A DNA stretch of 64,000 bases from Ilumatobacteraceae bacterium (GTDB lineage Bacteria; Actinomycetota; Acidimicrobiia; Acidimicrobiales; Ilumatobacteraceae), in contig JAJTFJ010000005.1 of the NCBI GenBank assembly GCA_021298435.1, forward strand, positions 1-64,000. The letters run 5' to 3'. Below, in pieces: positions 1-9,357 of the stretch (position 1 is the stretch's first letter; each line of letters opens with the position of its first letter). The position numbers and the translations under genes are program-made. The notes beneath the pieces are model-generated. The model was not told where the DNA came from, did no database searches, and was given only the letters and a program-made list of their open reading frames with translations.

Positions 1-636
1 TGTTTCGGACAACTGAACAATGGTCTCTTCCACACGCAATGTCGAGCCTGGGTCAAGAGCAGAACATGGCTCATCAAGAAGCAATACCTCTGGCTTCAAT
101 GCAAGTGCGCGAGCGATACATAAACGCTGTTGCTGACCACCAGACAATGAACCGCCTGGGGCTTTCAAGCGATCCTTCACTTCATTCCACAAACCAGCAC
201 GAGTCAGACACTCTTCAACAAGGGCGTCCTTATCGTCTGTCTTTACACGGGCCAGCTTGAGCCCTGCAACGACGTTTTCCCCAATGTTCATTGCGGGAAA
301 TGGGTTTGCCTTTTGGAACACCATGCCAATGCGGCGGCGAATCTCAATCGGGTTGACTCCTGGTGCGTAAATGTCTTCGCCCTCGAAGAGGACTTCACCA
401 GCCATCGCTGCCTTGGGAATGAACTCATGCATGCGGTTGAGCAAGCGAAGGAATGTGGACTTCCCGCAGCCAGATGGACCGATGAGGCCTGTCACTGTGT
501 TCTCAGGGAAATGCAATGACACATCAGCCAATGCATGGTGCTTGTTGAACCACGCATGTACACCCACAGTTTCAAGACCACCGCGACGTGAAACTTCTTT
601 AGTAGTTCCGGTTTCGTTGTTCATGTTGTTCTCCAT
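1..636 (-). CDS. pstB: Phosphate ABC transporter ATP-binding protein PstB (partial, 3' end beyond window)
   Basis: Reverse-strand translation [71 protein letters not shown].. with Walker A and later [14 protein letters not shown] / [12 protein letters not shown]; adjacent to pstA/pstC; not in ORF track because it runs off the edge. Confidence 0.93.
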   Translation of the reverse strand, partial: MENNMNNETGTTKEVSRRGGLETVGVHAWFNKHHALADVSLHFPENTVTGLIGPSGCGKSTFLRLLNRMHEFIPKAAMAGEVLFEGEDIYAPGVNPIEIRRRIGMVFQKANPFPAMNIGENVVAGLKLARVKTDDKDALVEECLTRAGLWNEVKDRLKAPGGSLSGGQQQRLCIARALALKPEVLLLDEPCSALDPGSTLRVEETIVQLSET

Positions 637-644
637 GGGGTGGG

Positions 645-1697
645 TCACTTTCGAGCGAGGCGTGTACTGATGGTGCGAGCAATTGCAAAGAGAATGAAAA
701 CAACGCCGAGAAGTACGAGGGAACCACCCCAGGCACGCGTTGTTGCATTCTCATCTCCGAGACCAAGGCTGGAGAAAATGTAAATCGGAAGACTTGCGAT
801 GGGCTCATTCAAACTTGTGCTCTTGGCAACAAAGTAAGACGCGGTGAGGATGAGTGGGGCTGTTTCACCGACCACTCGAGCGATACCCAACACTGCCGCC
901 GTCACGAGACCAGAGGCGATCGTAGGAAGGACCACACGGAACGTTGTGCGTGATTGCGTTGCCCCAAGTGCATAACTGGCCGTGCGCAGGTCTTCAGGAA
1001 CAATCTTGAGAATCTCTTCAGAAGTGCGAGCCACCGTGGGAAGCATCAGGATCACAAGCGCAAGGGCTCCTGCCCAAGCACTGAAGCCACCGAAGAACAC
1101 CACCACCGTGGCGTAAATGAAAAGACCAGCAACAATCGAGGGGACACCACTCATTGCCTGAGTGAGGAATCGAACCAACTTCGCAAAACGGCCCTTAATC
1201 TCGACGATGTATACCGCGGCAAGAATGCCAAGTGGAACTGCAATCAACGATGCAATCAGCACCATCATCAATGTTCCGATGATTGCATGTGCAACTCCGC
1301 CATTCTGAATCACATCACTGCTCGGCGTAATGCGCATGTCATCTGTTAGGTATTTCGAATGGAAGGCCTTTGAGCCTTTTTGATACACGGTGACAAAAAT
1401 TGACACCCAAGGAATCGTGACAGCAGCAAATGCAACCGTAATGACTGCTGACGCAACACGATCAGAGGCCAGATTCCAGCCATGTCGTACCGAGCCAACA
1501 AACGCAACGACGGGCATCGCAAATGCAAGACCTACATACCAACCAAGAAATCCACTGAGCCCTGTCAAGGTATTGAGCAACCAACCAAAGATTCCGGACA
1601 ATGTCACCAACACACCAACACGCAGCAATGTGCCCCGAGAGTGATCCCATGGACGACGTGGTTCAGGGACCACTGTGCTTACCTCAAAAGTGGTCAT
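645..1697 (-). CDS. pstA: Phosphate ABC transporter permease PstA
   Basis: Multi-TM permease; [13 protein letters not shown]..., [29 protein letters not shown] motif; between pstC and pstB. Confidence 0.93.
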   Translation of the reverse strand: MTTFEVSTVVPEPRRPWDHSRGTLLRVGVLVTLSGIFGWLLNTLTGLSGFLGWYVGLAFAMPVVAFVGSVRHGWNLASDRVASAVITVAFAAVTIPWVSIFVTVYQKGSKAFHSKYLTDDMRITPSSDVIQNGGVAHAIIGTLMMVLIASLIAVPLGILAAVYIVEIKGRFAKLVRFLTQAMSGVPSIVAGLFIYATVVVFFGGFSAWAGALALVILMLPTVARTSEEILKIVPEDLRTASYALGATQSRTTFRVVLPTIASGLVTAAVLGIARVVGETAPLILTASYFVAKSTSLNEPIASLPIYIFSSLGLGDENATTRAWGGSLVLLGVVFILFAIARTISTRLARK

Positions 1698-2665
1698 ACG
1701 ATTTTCCTTGAACGATTCACGATGACAGTGGCAAAGAAGTTGACGAGCAGAGTCACGAGGAACAGCACAAGACCAGCCGCCATGAGTGCCTTCAACTCGT
1801 AGTCGGTCGCTTCACCAAACTTGTTTGCAATCAATGACGCCACGTTGCCACCAGCCGAGGCGAGGATCTGGAAGTTTGTTTTGAATACCAGATTGAGGGT
1901 GAGATAGACGGCCACGGTTTCTCCCATTGCGCGGCCAAGGCCCAACATTGCACCGCCGACAAGTCCACTCTTTCCGAACGGAAGCACAACCGTGCGAATT
2001 CCAGCCCACTTTGTTCCACCGAGTGCGTAGGAAGCATCAATGAGATCACGTGGTGCTTGCCCGTACACCTCACGCGCCACCGAAGTAACAATGGGCAAAA
2101 TCATGATTGACAACAACAGGCCAGCCAACAGAGGTGAACGGCCAAAGATTGGTGTTTGAACATCAAACAAAGGGAACCAGCTGAGGTACTTGTACAGAGT
2201 GCCTGACCAATCCTCCACCAACGGCAAAAGAACGACATAACCCCAGATACCAAAGATGACTGAGGGAATCGCTGCCACTAAGTCGAGTACCGACGTAAGA
2301 ATCGTGCGAAGCAGTCGCGGTGCGTAGAACTCAATAAACAGTGCTGATGCAATTGCAAACGGGACCGCAACAAGAATTGCAATCACTGCAGTGACGACAG
2401 AGCCCACGAGCATCGCACCAATGCCCAAAACGGCTGTAGAAGTGTCTTCAGGATTTCCAATGTCCCACTTCGAAGTCGTGATGAAACTCAGACCAAAGTC
2501 AGCAAAAATTTCAAAACCTCGATACAGCAAGAACGCTGCAATCAAGATGAGAACAACAAGAGAAAAAAGTGCGCACGATGTCACGAAGCCGCGGAACACA
2601 CGGTCGACTCTGGTGTAGTGCGTTTCGATTTCCCGAGGCTCGGTGGGGGTGTCCAAGGTTTGCAC
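1694..2665 (-). CDS. pstC: Phosphate ABC transporter permease PstC
   Basis: Multi-TM permease; AAIPSVIFGIWGYVVLLP, LGRAMGETVAVYLTLN typical of PstC; overlaps pstA by 4 nt. Confidence 0.93.
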   Translation of the reverse strand: MQTLDTPTEPREIETHYTRVDRVFRGFVTSCALFSLVVLILIAAFLLYRGFEIFADFGLSFITTSKWDIGNPEDTSTAVLGIGAMLVGSVVTAVIAILVAVPFAIASALFIEFYAPRLLRTILTSVLDLVAAIPSVIFGIWGYVVLLPLVEDWSGTLYKYLSWFPLFDVQTPIFGRSPLLAGLLLSIMILPIVTSVAREVYGQAPRDLIDASYALGGTKWAGIRTVVLPFGKSGLVGGAMLGLGRAMGETVAVYLTLNLVFKTNFQILASAGGNVASLIANKFGEATDYELKALMAAGLVLFLVTLLVNFFATVIVNRSRKIV

Positions 2666-2696
2666 TGAGAAAGACTTTCAGTAGTACCTGTACCCC

Positions 2697-2726
2697 AATA
2701 AACGGCAAGGTGAACGGAAGGTAAAC
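2697..2726 (-). promoter_or_regulatory. Candidate Pho box (PhoP-type direct repeats) upstream of pstC
   Basis: Minus strand reads GTTTACCTTCC-GTTCACCTTGCC-GTTTATT; units at 2720-2726, 2709-2715 and 2697-2703 with 11-12 nt spacing; resembles the actinobacterial GTTCACC PHO box. Confidence 0.55.
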
Positions 2727-2765
2727 AGGTAGCCGAATTTTTCTACCTTCTGTCACCAGTCGGAT

Positions 2766-3401
2766 TCACCCACCGAGGGAGATGGAGCGACTGGCCAATG
2801 TGGAGACATCGGCTGAGTCGTGGGAAACCAGAAGGGTGATTCCTTTGAACTCCTGTAAAACAGCCGCCAAGACTGCCCGTAGTGGCTCCTTTGAGGCGGC
2901 ATCAATGGCTGACAAAGGCTCGTCCAAGAGCAGGACTGCCGGCCGTGCAGCGATAGCGCGGGCCAATGCCACCCGTTGTGCCTCCCCACCCGAGAGTGCA
3001 GACGCTTTTCGCTCCGCAAGATGCGATGCGCCGACTGCAACCAGTTGCTCCCGAGCCGTGGTATGTGCATCACTTCGCGAGGCACCCCGTGCCCGCAACG
3101 CCAAAGCAACATTGTCAACCACCGTCATTTGGCCAACGAGATGCAACGACTGAAACATCATCCCAATGTCTCGTTGCTCCGGCTCTACGTACACGTTGTC
3201 TTTCGATGAATCAAGACAGCGCCCGTTCAGGCTCATCGATCCTTCTGCAAGGCCCAATAGCCCGGCAACTACCGAGAGAAGAGTGCTCTTTCCTGAACCA
3301 TTGGGGCCGACAACAGCAACAACTTCTCCAGGAGAGAACTCCTCCTGAAGATCAAAGGCGCACTCTCCCCTTTGGATTTGTCCTTGGATGATCAAACTCA
3401 T
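2766..3401 (-). CDS. modC: Molybdate-type ABC transporter ATP-binding protein (short, lacks C-terminal TOBE/MOP domain)
   Basis: Walker A GPNGSGKST, signature ALSGGEAQRVALARAIAARP, LLLDEPLSAID; downstream of modAB. Confidence 0.8.
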   Translation of the reverse strand: MSLIIQGQIQRGECAFDLQEEFSPGEVVAVVGPNGSGKSTLLSVVAGLLGLAEGSMSLNGRCLDSSKDNVYVEPEQRDIGMMFQSLHLVGQMTVVDNVALALRARGASRSDAHTTAREQLVAVGASHLAERKASALSGGEAQRVALARAIAARPAVLLLDEPLSAIDAASKEPLRAVLAAVLQEFKGITLLVSHDSADVSTLASRSISLGG

Positions 3402-4183
3402 GCGTTACCTGAGTTCAGCAGTTGCGAGCGCAATCCGAAGATGACAGCTATCGCAAACAGAACCATGACGACAGAAAGACCCATCGCTAGTTCCCAGTCG
3501 CGCTCTAACAACTCATACACAGCCATGGGAAGAGTTTGCGTTTTGGCTTTCAAACTTCCAGCAAACGTGATTGACGCACCGAACTCGCCCACTGCACGAG
3601 CCCAGGCAAGAATTGCACCTGCAATCACTGATCCTTTTGTCATCGGAAGAACGACATGGGTGAATGTGCGGAATGGACCAAAGCCCATGACGCGCGCCGC
3701 ATCAATCACGCCACGATCCATTGTGCGGAATTGACTTTCTACAGCCAGCACAAGAAACGGCATTGCTACAAACAACTGAGACAACACGACAGCAGTTTGT
3801 GTGAACGGCAAAGAGATTCCAAGCGATGAAAGGAACCCACCAAAGACGCCTTTTCTACCCAGAGCTGACAACAGTGCGATGCCACCCACAACGGGCGGGA
3901 GAACGACAGGCACCGTGACTAAAGCACGCGCGAGAGTACGAACTTTGTCGGATGCGTTGGACATCGCCCATGCCAATGGCACGCCCAACAGAACACACAG
4001 TGCAGTTGCAATCAGAGAAGTCTGAAGCGTGATGCGGAGGGCACTTAACGCAGTGTCGTTCGACCACAGTTCACTCATGCGGGTCCACGGAACACGAACA
4101 AAGAGACCGATGATGGGAACAGCAACAACAGCCACTGCAAGAACAGCAATTGCTATCAGACTTTTTGCAGTACGCCTCATCAC
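3398..4183 (-). CDS. modB: Molybdate ABC transporter permease ModB
   Basis: Permease with VVLPPVVGGIALLSALGRKGVFG and GAILAWARAVGEFGASITFAGSLKAKTQTLPMAVYELLE (ModB motif). Confidence 0.9.
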   Translation of the reverse strand: MMRRTAKSLIAIAVLAVAVVAVPIIGLFVRVPWTRMSELWSNDTALSALRITLQTSLIATALCVLLGVPLAWAMSNASDKVRTLARALVTVPVVLPPVVGGIALLSALGRKGVFGGFLSSLGISLPFTQTAVVLSQLFVAMPFLVLAVESQFRTMDRGVIDAARVMGFGPFRTFTHVVLPMTKGSVIAGAILAWARAVGEFGASITFAGSLKAKTQTLPMAVYELLERDWELAMGLSVVMVLFAIAVIFGLRSQLLNSGNA

Positions 4184-4983
4184 TTCACCATTGCTTCGAA
4201 TCCAAAATCAGTCACGAGGCGCTCGGAGAACTTCGCCGACGTCATAAATGTCAGCAATCTCGTGACCTGTGAAGAATCATTGATTGGCGTCACGAAGTAG
4301 GTGGTCTTCTCCCCTAGTTGTTGCCCATTCTCTTCATCAGGAATCACGGTGCACACGAGGTCTGAACTACTCGCACACGAACTTGCATAGCCAAGGACAA
4401 CATCAAGTTCACCCATCTCTACCTTTGTCAAGAGATCAGAGGCGTTGATTGCTTCGGTGTCTGCCAATGCATTACGGCCAAAATCGAACGTGTTACCAAA
4501 TACATCACCAGCATTCGCCAACACTTCATCTGCCAATTCACCACATGGCGCAGTAGCGGCACACAGCCCGAGTTTCCACTTCTTTTCAAGAAGATCATCG
4601 ACTGCGATGACTTCTCGGGATGCGACACTGCCCTTGCTTGTGATGATCGCCAAGCTGCTCTCCACGATGGCGCGCGAAGTCTTCACATCAAGACCAGATG
4701 CAGTAACTGAAGTAGTGCCTGAGGAGAGGAACAAGTCGGGAGTTGCTCCTGCCTCAATAGAAGCCGCAAGGCTTCCGGACGACCCAAACTTGTACGTGAT
4801 GTCGCACCCCGACTCAGTACGTAATTCATCTGTCATCGCCGTCAATGCCGACGATAAGGAGCTGGCGGCGAAGATCTCCACGCTGCAATCGTCTGCTGAG
4901 TCTGTGGAGCTTTCTCCACATGCCGTGAGAGAAAGGGCTACAACAGCCGCAACACAGACTCGCTTCACTTTCACAGCGAGCAT
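4180..4983 (-). CDS. modA: Molybdate ABC transporter substrate-binding lipoprotein ModA
   Basis: Lipobox (ALSLTACGES); VEIFAASSLSSALTAMTDEL, KFGSSGSLAASIEAGATPDLFLSS typical of ModA; likely start at 4983 rather than 5010. Confidence 0.9.
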   Translation of the reverse strand: MLAVKVKRVCVAAVVALSLTACGESSTDSADDCSVEIFAASSLSSALTAMTDELRTESGCDITYKFGSSGSLAASIEAGATPDLFLSSGTTSVTASGLDVKTSRAIVESSLAIITSKGSVASREVIAVDDLLEKKWKLGLCAATAPCGELADEVLANAGDVFGNTFDFGRNALADTEAINASDLLTKVEMGELDVVLGYASSCASSSDLVCTVIPDEENGQQLGEKTTYFVTPINDSSQVTRLLTFMTSAKFSERLVTDFGFEAMVK

Positions 4984-4984
4984 G

Positions 4985-5003
4985 GTAGTCAAAATGTGAC
5001 TAC
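4985..5003. promoter_or_regulatory. Perfect inverted repeat GTAGTCA-AAATG-TGACTAC between modA and the padR-like gene
   Basis: Read directly: gtagtcaaaatgtgactac; 7-bp arms, 5-nt spacer, in a 46-bp divergent intergenic region. Confidence 0.6.
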
Positions 5004-5029
5004 TTCCCAATCGCTGCTAGTTTGAGCCC

Positions 5030-5536
5030 ATGGCCAAGCAGGACGCTCAACTTGCACGAGACGTCGTTCTCGCGCTGATTGTGTTGCAACCGCGTCACGG
5101 ATGGGCTCTCCACGAGGAACTGGCACCACGTGGTGAGATTGGCCGAGCTTGGACGCTCTCGCGGCAACTTGTGTACCGAGCGATCGACACTCTTGAAGTG
5201 GATGGCCTGGTCAAGCGCGCCAAGCCAAAAGACGGGGGCGGTGCCGACAAAGTCGTCATCTCTGCAACAGCAAAGGGCAAGGCTCACATCACGGCTTGGC
5301 TTGACCAGCCGGTCGAGCACCTTCGGGATGTCCGAACAGAACTAGTCGTGAAGATGATGCTGCGTGACCGTGCAGGTCTACCCGCACAGTCATTCCTTAG
5401 CGCTCAACACGAAGCCTTTGCTCCCCTGTTGCGCGCTATTGAATCATCCCCAGCGCAGACACCCGTCGATGGGTGGCGACGCGAGAGCGCATCAGCCGTC
5501 AAACGATTCTTAACGAGACTTGAGAAGTCTCTATAA
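5030..5536 (+). CDS. PadR-like winged-helix transcriptional regulator
   Basis: VVLALIVLQPRHGWALHEEL...LVYRAIDTLEVDGLVKR...ISATAKGKAHITAWL: PadR wHTH pattern; divergent from modABC. Confidence 0.8.
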   Translation: MAKQDAQLARDVVLALIVLQPRHGWALHEELAPRGEIGRAWTLSRQLVYRAIDTLEVDGLVKRAKPKDGGGADKVVISATAKGKAHITAWLDQPVEHLRDVRTELVVKMMLRDRAGLPAQSFLSAQHEAFAPLLRAIESSPAQTPVDGWRRESASAVKRFLTRLEKSL

Positions 5537-5546
5537 CAGCGAAAGA

Positions 5547-6257
5547 TCAGCCGCCGAGATATGCGGCACGAACAGCAGGATCATCAAGCAAGAGTTGACC
5601 ACTGCCTTCCTTCACCACATGACCGGTTTCGAGAACGTATCCACGACGTGCAGTACGCAGTGCTTGCGTTGCATTTTGCTCCACCAGCAAAACTGAGATT
5701 CCCTCAGAGTTGATCTGCTTAATGATTTCAAAGATTTGCGCAATCAACATTGGCGCCAACCCCATTGAAGGCTCGTCAAGCAGAAGCAAGCGTGGACGAC
5801 TCATCAGGGCACGGCCGATTGCCAACATTTGCTGCTCGCCGCCCGACAAGGTGCCACCGAGCTGAGTGATGCGTTCCTGCAAACGTGGGAAAAGATGAAA
5901 GACATGCTCAAGGTCTGCTGCTTTTTCTGCGGCATTTCCGCCTCGGACATATGTGCCCATGTCAAGGTTCTCACGCACAGTCATTCCGGGGAAAATGCCG
6001 CGGCCTTCCGGCGCCTGACAGATGCCCAGCTTCACACGATCGTGTGGAGCCATCTTGGTGATGTCTTGCCCTTCGAACTTGATGGAACCTTGTGCAACTG
6101 TACGAACACCCGAGATGGTGCGCATCGTTGTTGTCTTGCCAGCGCCGTTGGCACCAATCAGAGTGACGATTTCGCCCTCACCCACAGTGAAAGAGATTCC
6201 CTTGATGGCCTCAATGCGACCATAGAACACATGAAGATCATTGACTTCAAGAAGCAT
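5547..6257 (-). CDS. livF: Branched-chain amino-acid ABC transporter ATP-binding protein LivF
   Basis: LLEVNDLHVFYGRIEAIKGISF, GANGAGKTT, LSGGEQQMLAIGRALMSRPRLLLLDEPSMGLAP. Confidence 0.93.
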   Translation of the reverse strand: MLLEVNDLHVFYGRIEAIKGISFTVGEGEIVTLIGANGAGKTTTMRTISGVRTVAQGSIKFEGQDITKMAPHDRVKLGICQAPEGRGIFPGMTVRENLDMGTYVRGGNAAEKAADLEHVFHLFPRLQERITQLGGTLSGGEQQMLAIGRALMSRPRLLLLDEPSMGLAPMLIAQIFEIIKQINSEGISVLLVEQNATQALRTARRGYVLETGHVVKEGSGQLLLDDPAVRAAYLGG

Positions 6258-7023
6258 TGTCTTCGACTCCTAGGTACGCAGCAATCACTGCAGGATTGTT
6301 TCGAACATCCGCGGGCAAGCCATCAGCAATCTTTTGACCAAAGTCCAATACTGCAACACGGTCACTGACCTTCATCACAACATTCATGTCGTGTTCAATC
6401 AACAGCACCGTGTAGCCCTGCTCACGAATCTTCAGGATCAACTCATTGAGTTCTTCCTTTTCGGCTGGGTTAAACCCGGCTGCCGGTTCATCGAGGCACA
6501 GAAGTTTTGGTTCTGTTGCTAACGCGCGAGCAATCTCAAGTCGGCGCTGGTAGCCGTACGGAAGATTGCGCGCGGCAGTTTCAGCACGGTCAGAGATACC
6601 CATGAACTGAAGAAGTTCCATGGAACGCTCACGTGATTCTTTCTCTTCGTGCCGCTGACGGGATGTACGCAGAATTGCTCCACCGACCGACGCCTTCTTG
6701 CGTGCGTCAGCACCTACCATCACATTTTCAAGCGCTGTCATTTCTGAGAACAAACGAATGTTCTGGAACGTACGCGCAATGCCAACCTTGGTGATTTCAA
6801 AACGCTTTAACTTTGCGAGGTTCTTTCCTTCGAAAGAAACAGTACCCAGTGTTGGTGCATACACACCAGTCATGACGTTGAAACATGTTGTCTTGCCGGC
6901 GCCATTGGGCCCGATGAGACCAAGGATCTCACCCTGTTTAATCTGCAAGCTGACTTCATTCAACGCAGTTACACCGCCAAATTGCATCGTCACATTGTTG
7001 AAATCAAGGAGTACTTCACTCAT
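6247..7023 (-). CDS. livG: Branched-chain amino-acid ABC transporter ATP-binding protein LivG
   Basis: GPNGAGKTTCFNVMTGVY, IARTFQNIRLF, LLCLDEPAAGFNPAEKEEL. Confidence 0.93.
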   Translation of the reverse strand: MSEVLLDFNNVTMQFGGVTALNEVSLQIKQGEILGLIGPNGAGKTTCFNVMTGVYAPTLGTVSFEGKNLAKLKRFEITKVGIARTFQNIRLFSEMTALENVMVGADARKKASVGGAILRTSRQRHEEKESRERSMELLQFMGISDRAETAARNLPYGYQRRLEIARALATEPKLLCLDEPAAGFNPAEKEELNELILKIREQGYTVLLIEHDMNVVMKVSDRVAVLDFGQKIADGLPADVRNNPAVIAAYLGVEDNAS

Positions 7024-8108
7024 GAGGCCACCTCCCCTTCTTGGGACTTAGCTCTTCGCTTCTTGTGTTCATTTCCCACTCGCTTTGGCAAAATACCTTC
7101 GGGGCGGAACACCATCATCAGAACAAGAACGATGCCGAACACCAAAATTCGTTTGTCAGAGAAGTTGCGTAAACGCTCTGGCATGTACGCAACAAGTATT
7201 CCGCCGAGGATGGCACCGTACATGTTCCCTGAACCACCAAGGACAACGGCAGCGAGGAACAGAATCGAAAGTTGCAGTGGGAAGTTGTCGGGGTTGATGA
7301 ACCCCACCTTGCCTGCATAGTGAACACCCGCAAGTCCACCGATACCTGCGCCAATCGTGAACGCCCACAGCTTGAACTTGAAGGTATTCACGCCCATGAG
7401 TTCTGCAGCGTCTTCATCTTCACGGATAGCGACCCACGCACGACCGACGCGGGAATACTCCAATCGATGCAAGATGAAGATCACGATAAACACCATGGTG
7501 AGGCCGAGGTAGAAGTACGGCTTTGCATCCAACACGCCGAACTTCAATCCGAACATTGATGGTGGCTTCTTGATGTTGCTGATGCCGCGACTTGCGCCCA
7601 GCCAGTCCATGTTCTTAGCGGTGAGACGAATGATTTCACCGAAACCTAAAGTCACAATTGCCAAGTAGTCACCGCGTAAACGCAAAGTCGGTGTTCCAAG
7701 AATGAGCCCGAACAACATCGAAATCACCACTGCGATAGGCAAAGCCAACAGCCACGGAAGATTTCCATGTGCACTTGTCAAGATGGCCGTGACGTACGCA
7801 CCGACTGCATAGAAACCGACATAGCCGAGGTCCAACAAGCCGGCGATTCCAACAACAACGTTGAGACCTAATGCAATCAGAACAAAAATGACGACTTGAT
7901 CATTCAGCACAGTTTCAAACTGCGAACCAGGTGTATTGACGATCTGACCTAAGACAGGAACATCAGGCCAATAGGGCAAGAGGTATAGAGCAACAACGCC
8001 GAGGCCATATGCCGAGTAACGCTGCCACTTGTTCATTGCGCGGAATTGTTCTCCGAAGCCCGAGAACAGAGCGGTCACACGCAACCAAAAATTGAGGACC
8101 AGACTCAT
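7020..8108 (-). CDS. livM: Branched-chain amino-acid ABC transporter permease LivM
   Basis: GLNVVVGIAGLLDLGYVGFYAVGAY; LRLRGDYLAIVTLGFGEIIRL. Confidence 0.93.
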   Translation of the reverse strand: MSLVLNFWLRVTALFSGFGEQFRAMNKWQRYSAYGLGVVALYLLPYWPDVPVLGQIVNTPGSQFETVLNDQVVIFVLIALGLNVVVGIAGLLDLGYVGFYAVGAYVTAILTSAHGNLPWLLALPIAVVISMLFGLILGTPTLRLRGDYLAIVTLGFGEIIRLTAKNMDWLGASRGISNIKKPPSMFGLKFGVLDAKPYFYLGLTMVFIVIFILHRLEYSRVGRAWVAIREDEDAAELMGVNTFKFKLWAFTIGAGIGGLAGVHYAGKVGFINPDNFPLQLSILFLAAVVLGGSGNMYGAILGGILVAYMPERLRNFSDKRILVFGIVLVLMMVFRPEGILPKRVGNEHKKRRAKSQEGEVAS

Positions 8109-9229
8109 ACACGGGCCTTTCCAAGTGATTCACCCAACAAACCAGTAGGGCGGAACATAAGAACGACGAGCAATACGACGAACGCAATGACGTCTTTCCA
8201 TTGGCCACCGAAGATTGCCGAGCCATAGTTCTCAACGAGTCCGAGAAGAAGACCACCCAGCAGTGCGCCCTTGAGGTTTCCGATACCACCAAGCACTGCC
8301 GCAGTGAAGCTCTTCACGCCGAGGATGAATCCGATATTGAATCGTGTCTGGTCGTACACCAAGGTGAACAACATTGCAGCCCCACCGGCCATCACACCGC
8401 CGAGAGCAAACGTCACGATGATGATGAGGTCAACGTTGACGCCGAGAATGCGTGATGTTTCTGCATCTTGCGCCACGGCGCGAACACCACGGCCAAGTCG
8501 CGTCTTGTTCACGAATAGCGTGAGAGCAGTCATCATGAGCAAGGCGCCGACAATCACAATCGCATAGTCAATGCGCACATCGGTGCCGAACATTGTGAAG
8601 AGTGTTTTCTTTTCAAGAAGACGAGGTGTTTGGTACTGATCGCGACCATGCTTACTCCACACACCAACAGCCTCAGAGATTGCGGTGGAAGCACCAATTG
8701 CTGAGATCAAGAAGGCTAAGCGCGGTGCTTTCCGACCTTGCTTAAAGAAGCGCATATACGCATACGAAATTGGAGCAGTTGCCAACAAGGCGATGATCAC
8801 ATTTATTTTTGCTTGATCAACAAAAACAAGCGAGACGATGAACGTAGTGAGAAATGCAAGAACAATTGCACCAAATGCGTCGCCGTTGCCGCGCAGTGGG
8901 CGGTATGCAACACGCTCGAGTACCACTGCGCCGATGCCCGAGAAGAGCATGGCAATCAACATGATGAACACGAGGAAAATAATCAGAGTCATTCCCGTGC
9001 GATACGGATAGTTCCCATCTTCGAGAAGGGGAATACTCAAAAATTGTGACGATGCAAGAAGCGCACCAAAGGTGCCGACCATGAATATTTCAGAGTGAGC
9101 GAAGTTGATGAGGCGTAAGACGCCGTACACCAATGTGTAGCCAAGGGCCACGAGAGCGTAAATGGAACCAAGGGCCAGACCGGTAACGGTGAGTTCCCAG
9201 AAGGTTCGGATAATGAGCCAATCAGGCAT
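8105..9229 (-). CDS. livH: Branched-chain amino-acid ABC transporter permease LivH
   Basis: GLALGSIYALVALGYTLVYGVLRLINFAHSEIFMVG; GIGNLKGALLGGLLLGLVE. Confidence 0.93.
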   Translation of the reverse strand: MPDWLIIRTFWELTVTGLALGSIYALVALGYTLVYGVLRLINFAHSEIFMVGTFGALLASSQFLSIPLLEDGNYPYRTGMTLIIFLVFIMLIAMLFSGIGAVVLERVAYRPLRGNGDAFGAIVLAFLTTFIVSLVFVDQAKINVIIALLATAPISYAYMRFFKQGRKAPRLAFLISAIGASTAISEAVGVWSKHGRDQYQTPRLLEKKTLFTMFGTDVRIDYAIVIVGALLMMTALTLFVNKTRLGRGVRAVAQDAETSRILGVNVDLIIIVTFALGGVMAGGAAMLFTLVYDQTRFNIGFILGVKSFTAAVLGGIGNLKGALLGGLLLGLVENYGSAIFGGQWKDVIAFVVLLVVLMFRPTGLLGESLGKARV

Positions 9230-9292
9230 TGAGACAACCAGTTTCGTAGTGATGGTAAAGCTGAACGAGGGTCATTAACAGCGTAGACAAAA

Positions 9293-9326
9293 CAGTCGGC
9301 CAGGGAACAACGTCCCTGGCCGACTG
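9293..9326 (-). terminator. Strong stem-loop between livK and livH (attenuator/terminator)
   Basis: cagtcggccaggga-acaacg-tccctggccgactg: perfect 14-bp arms, 6-nt loop; followed on the minus strand by TGTTTTG. Confidence 0.75.
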
Positions 9327-9357
9327 CCGTTTTGACTTTCAGTGATTCCGAAAGGAA

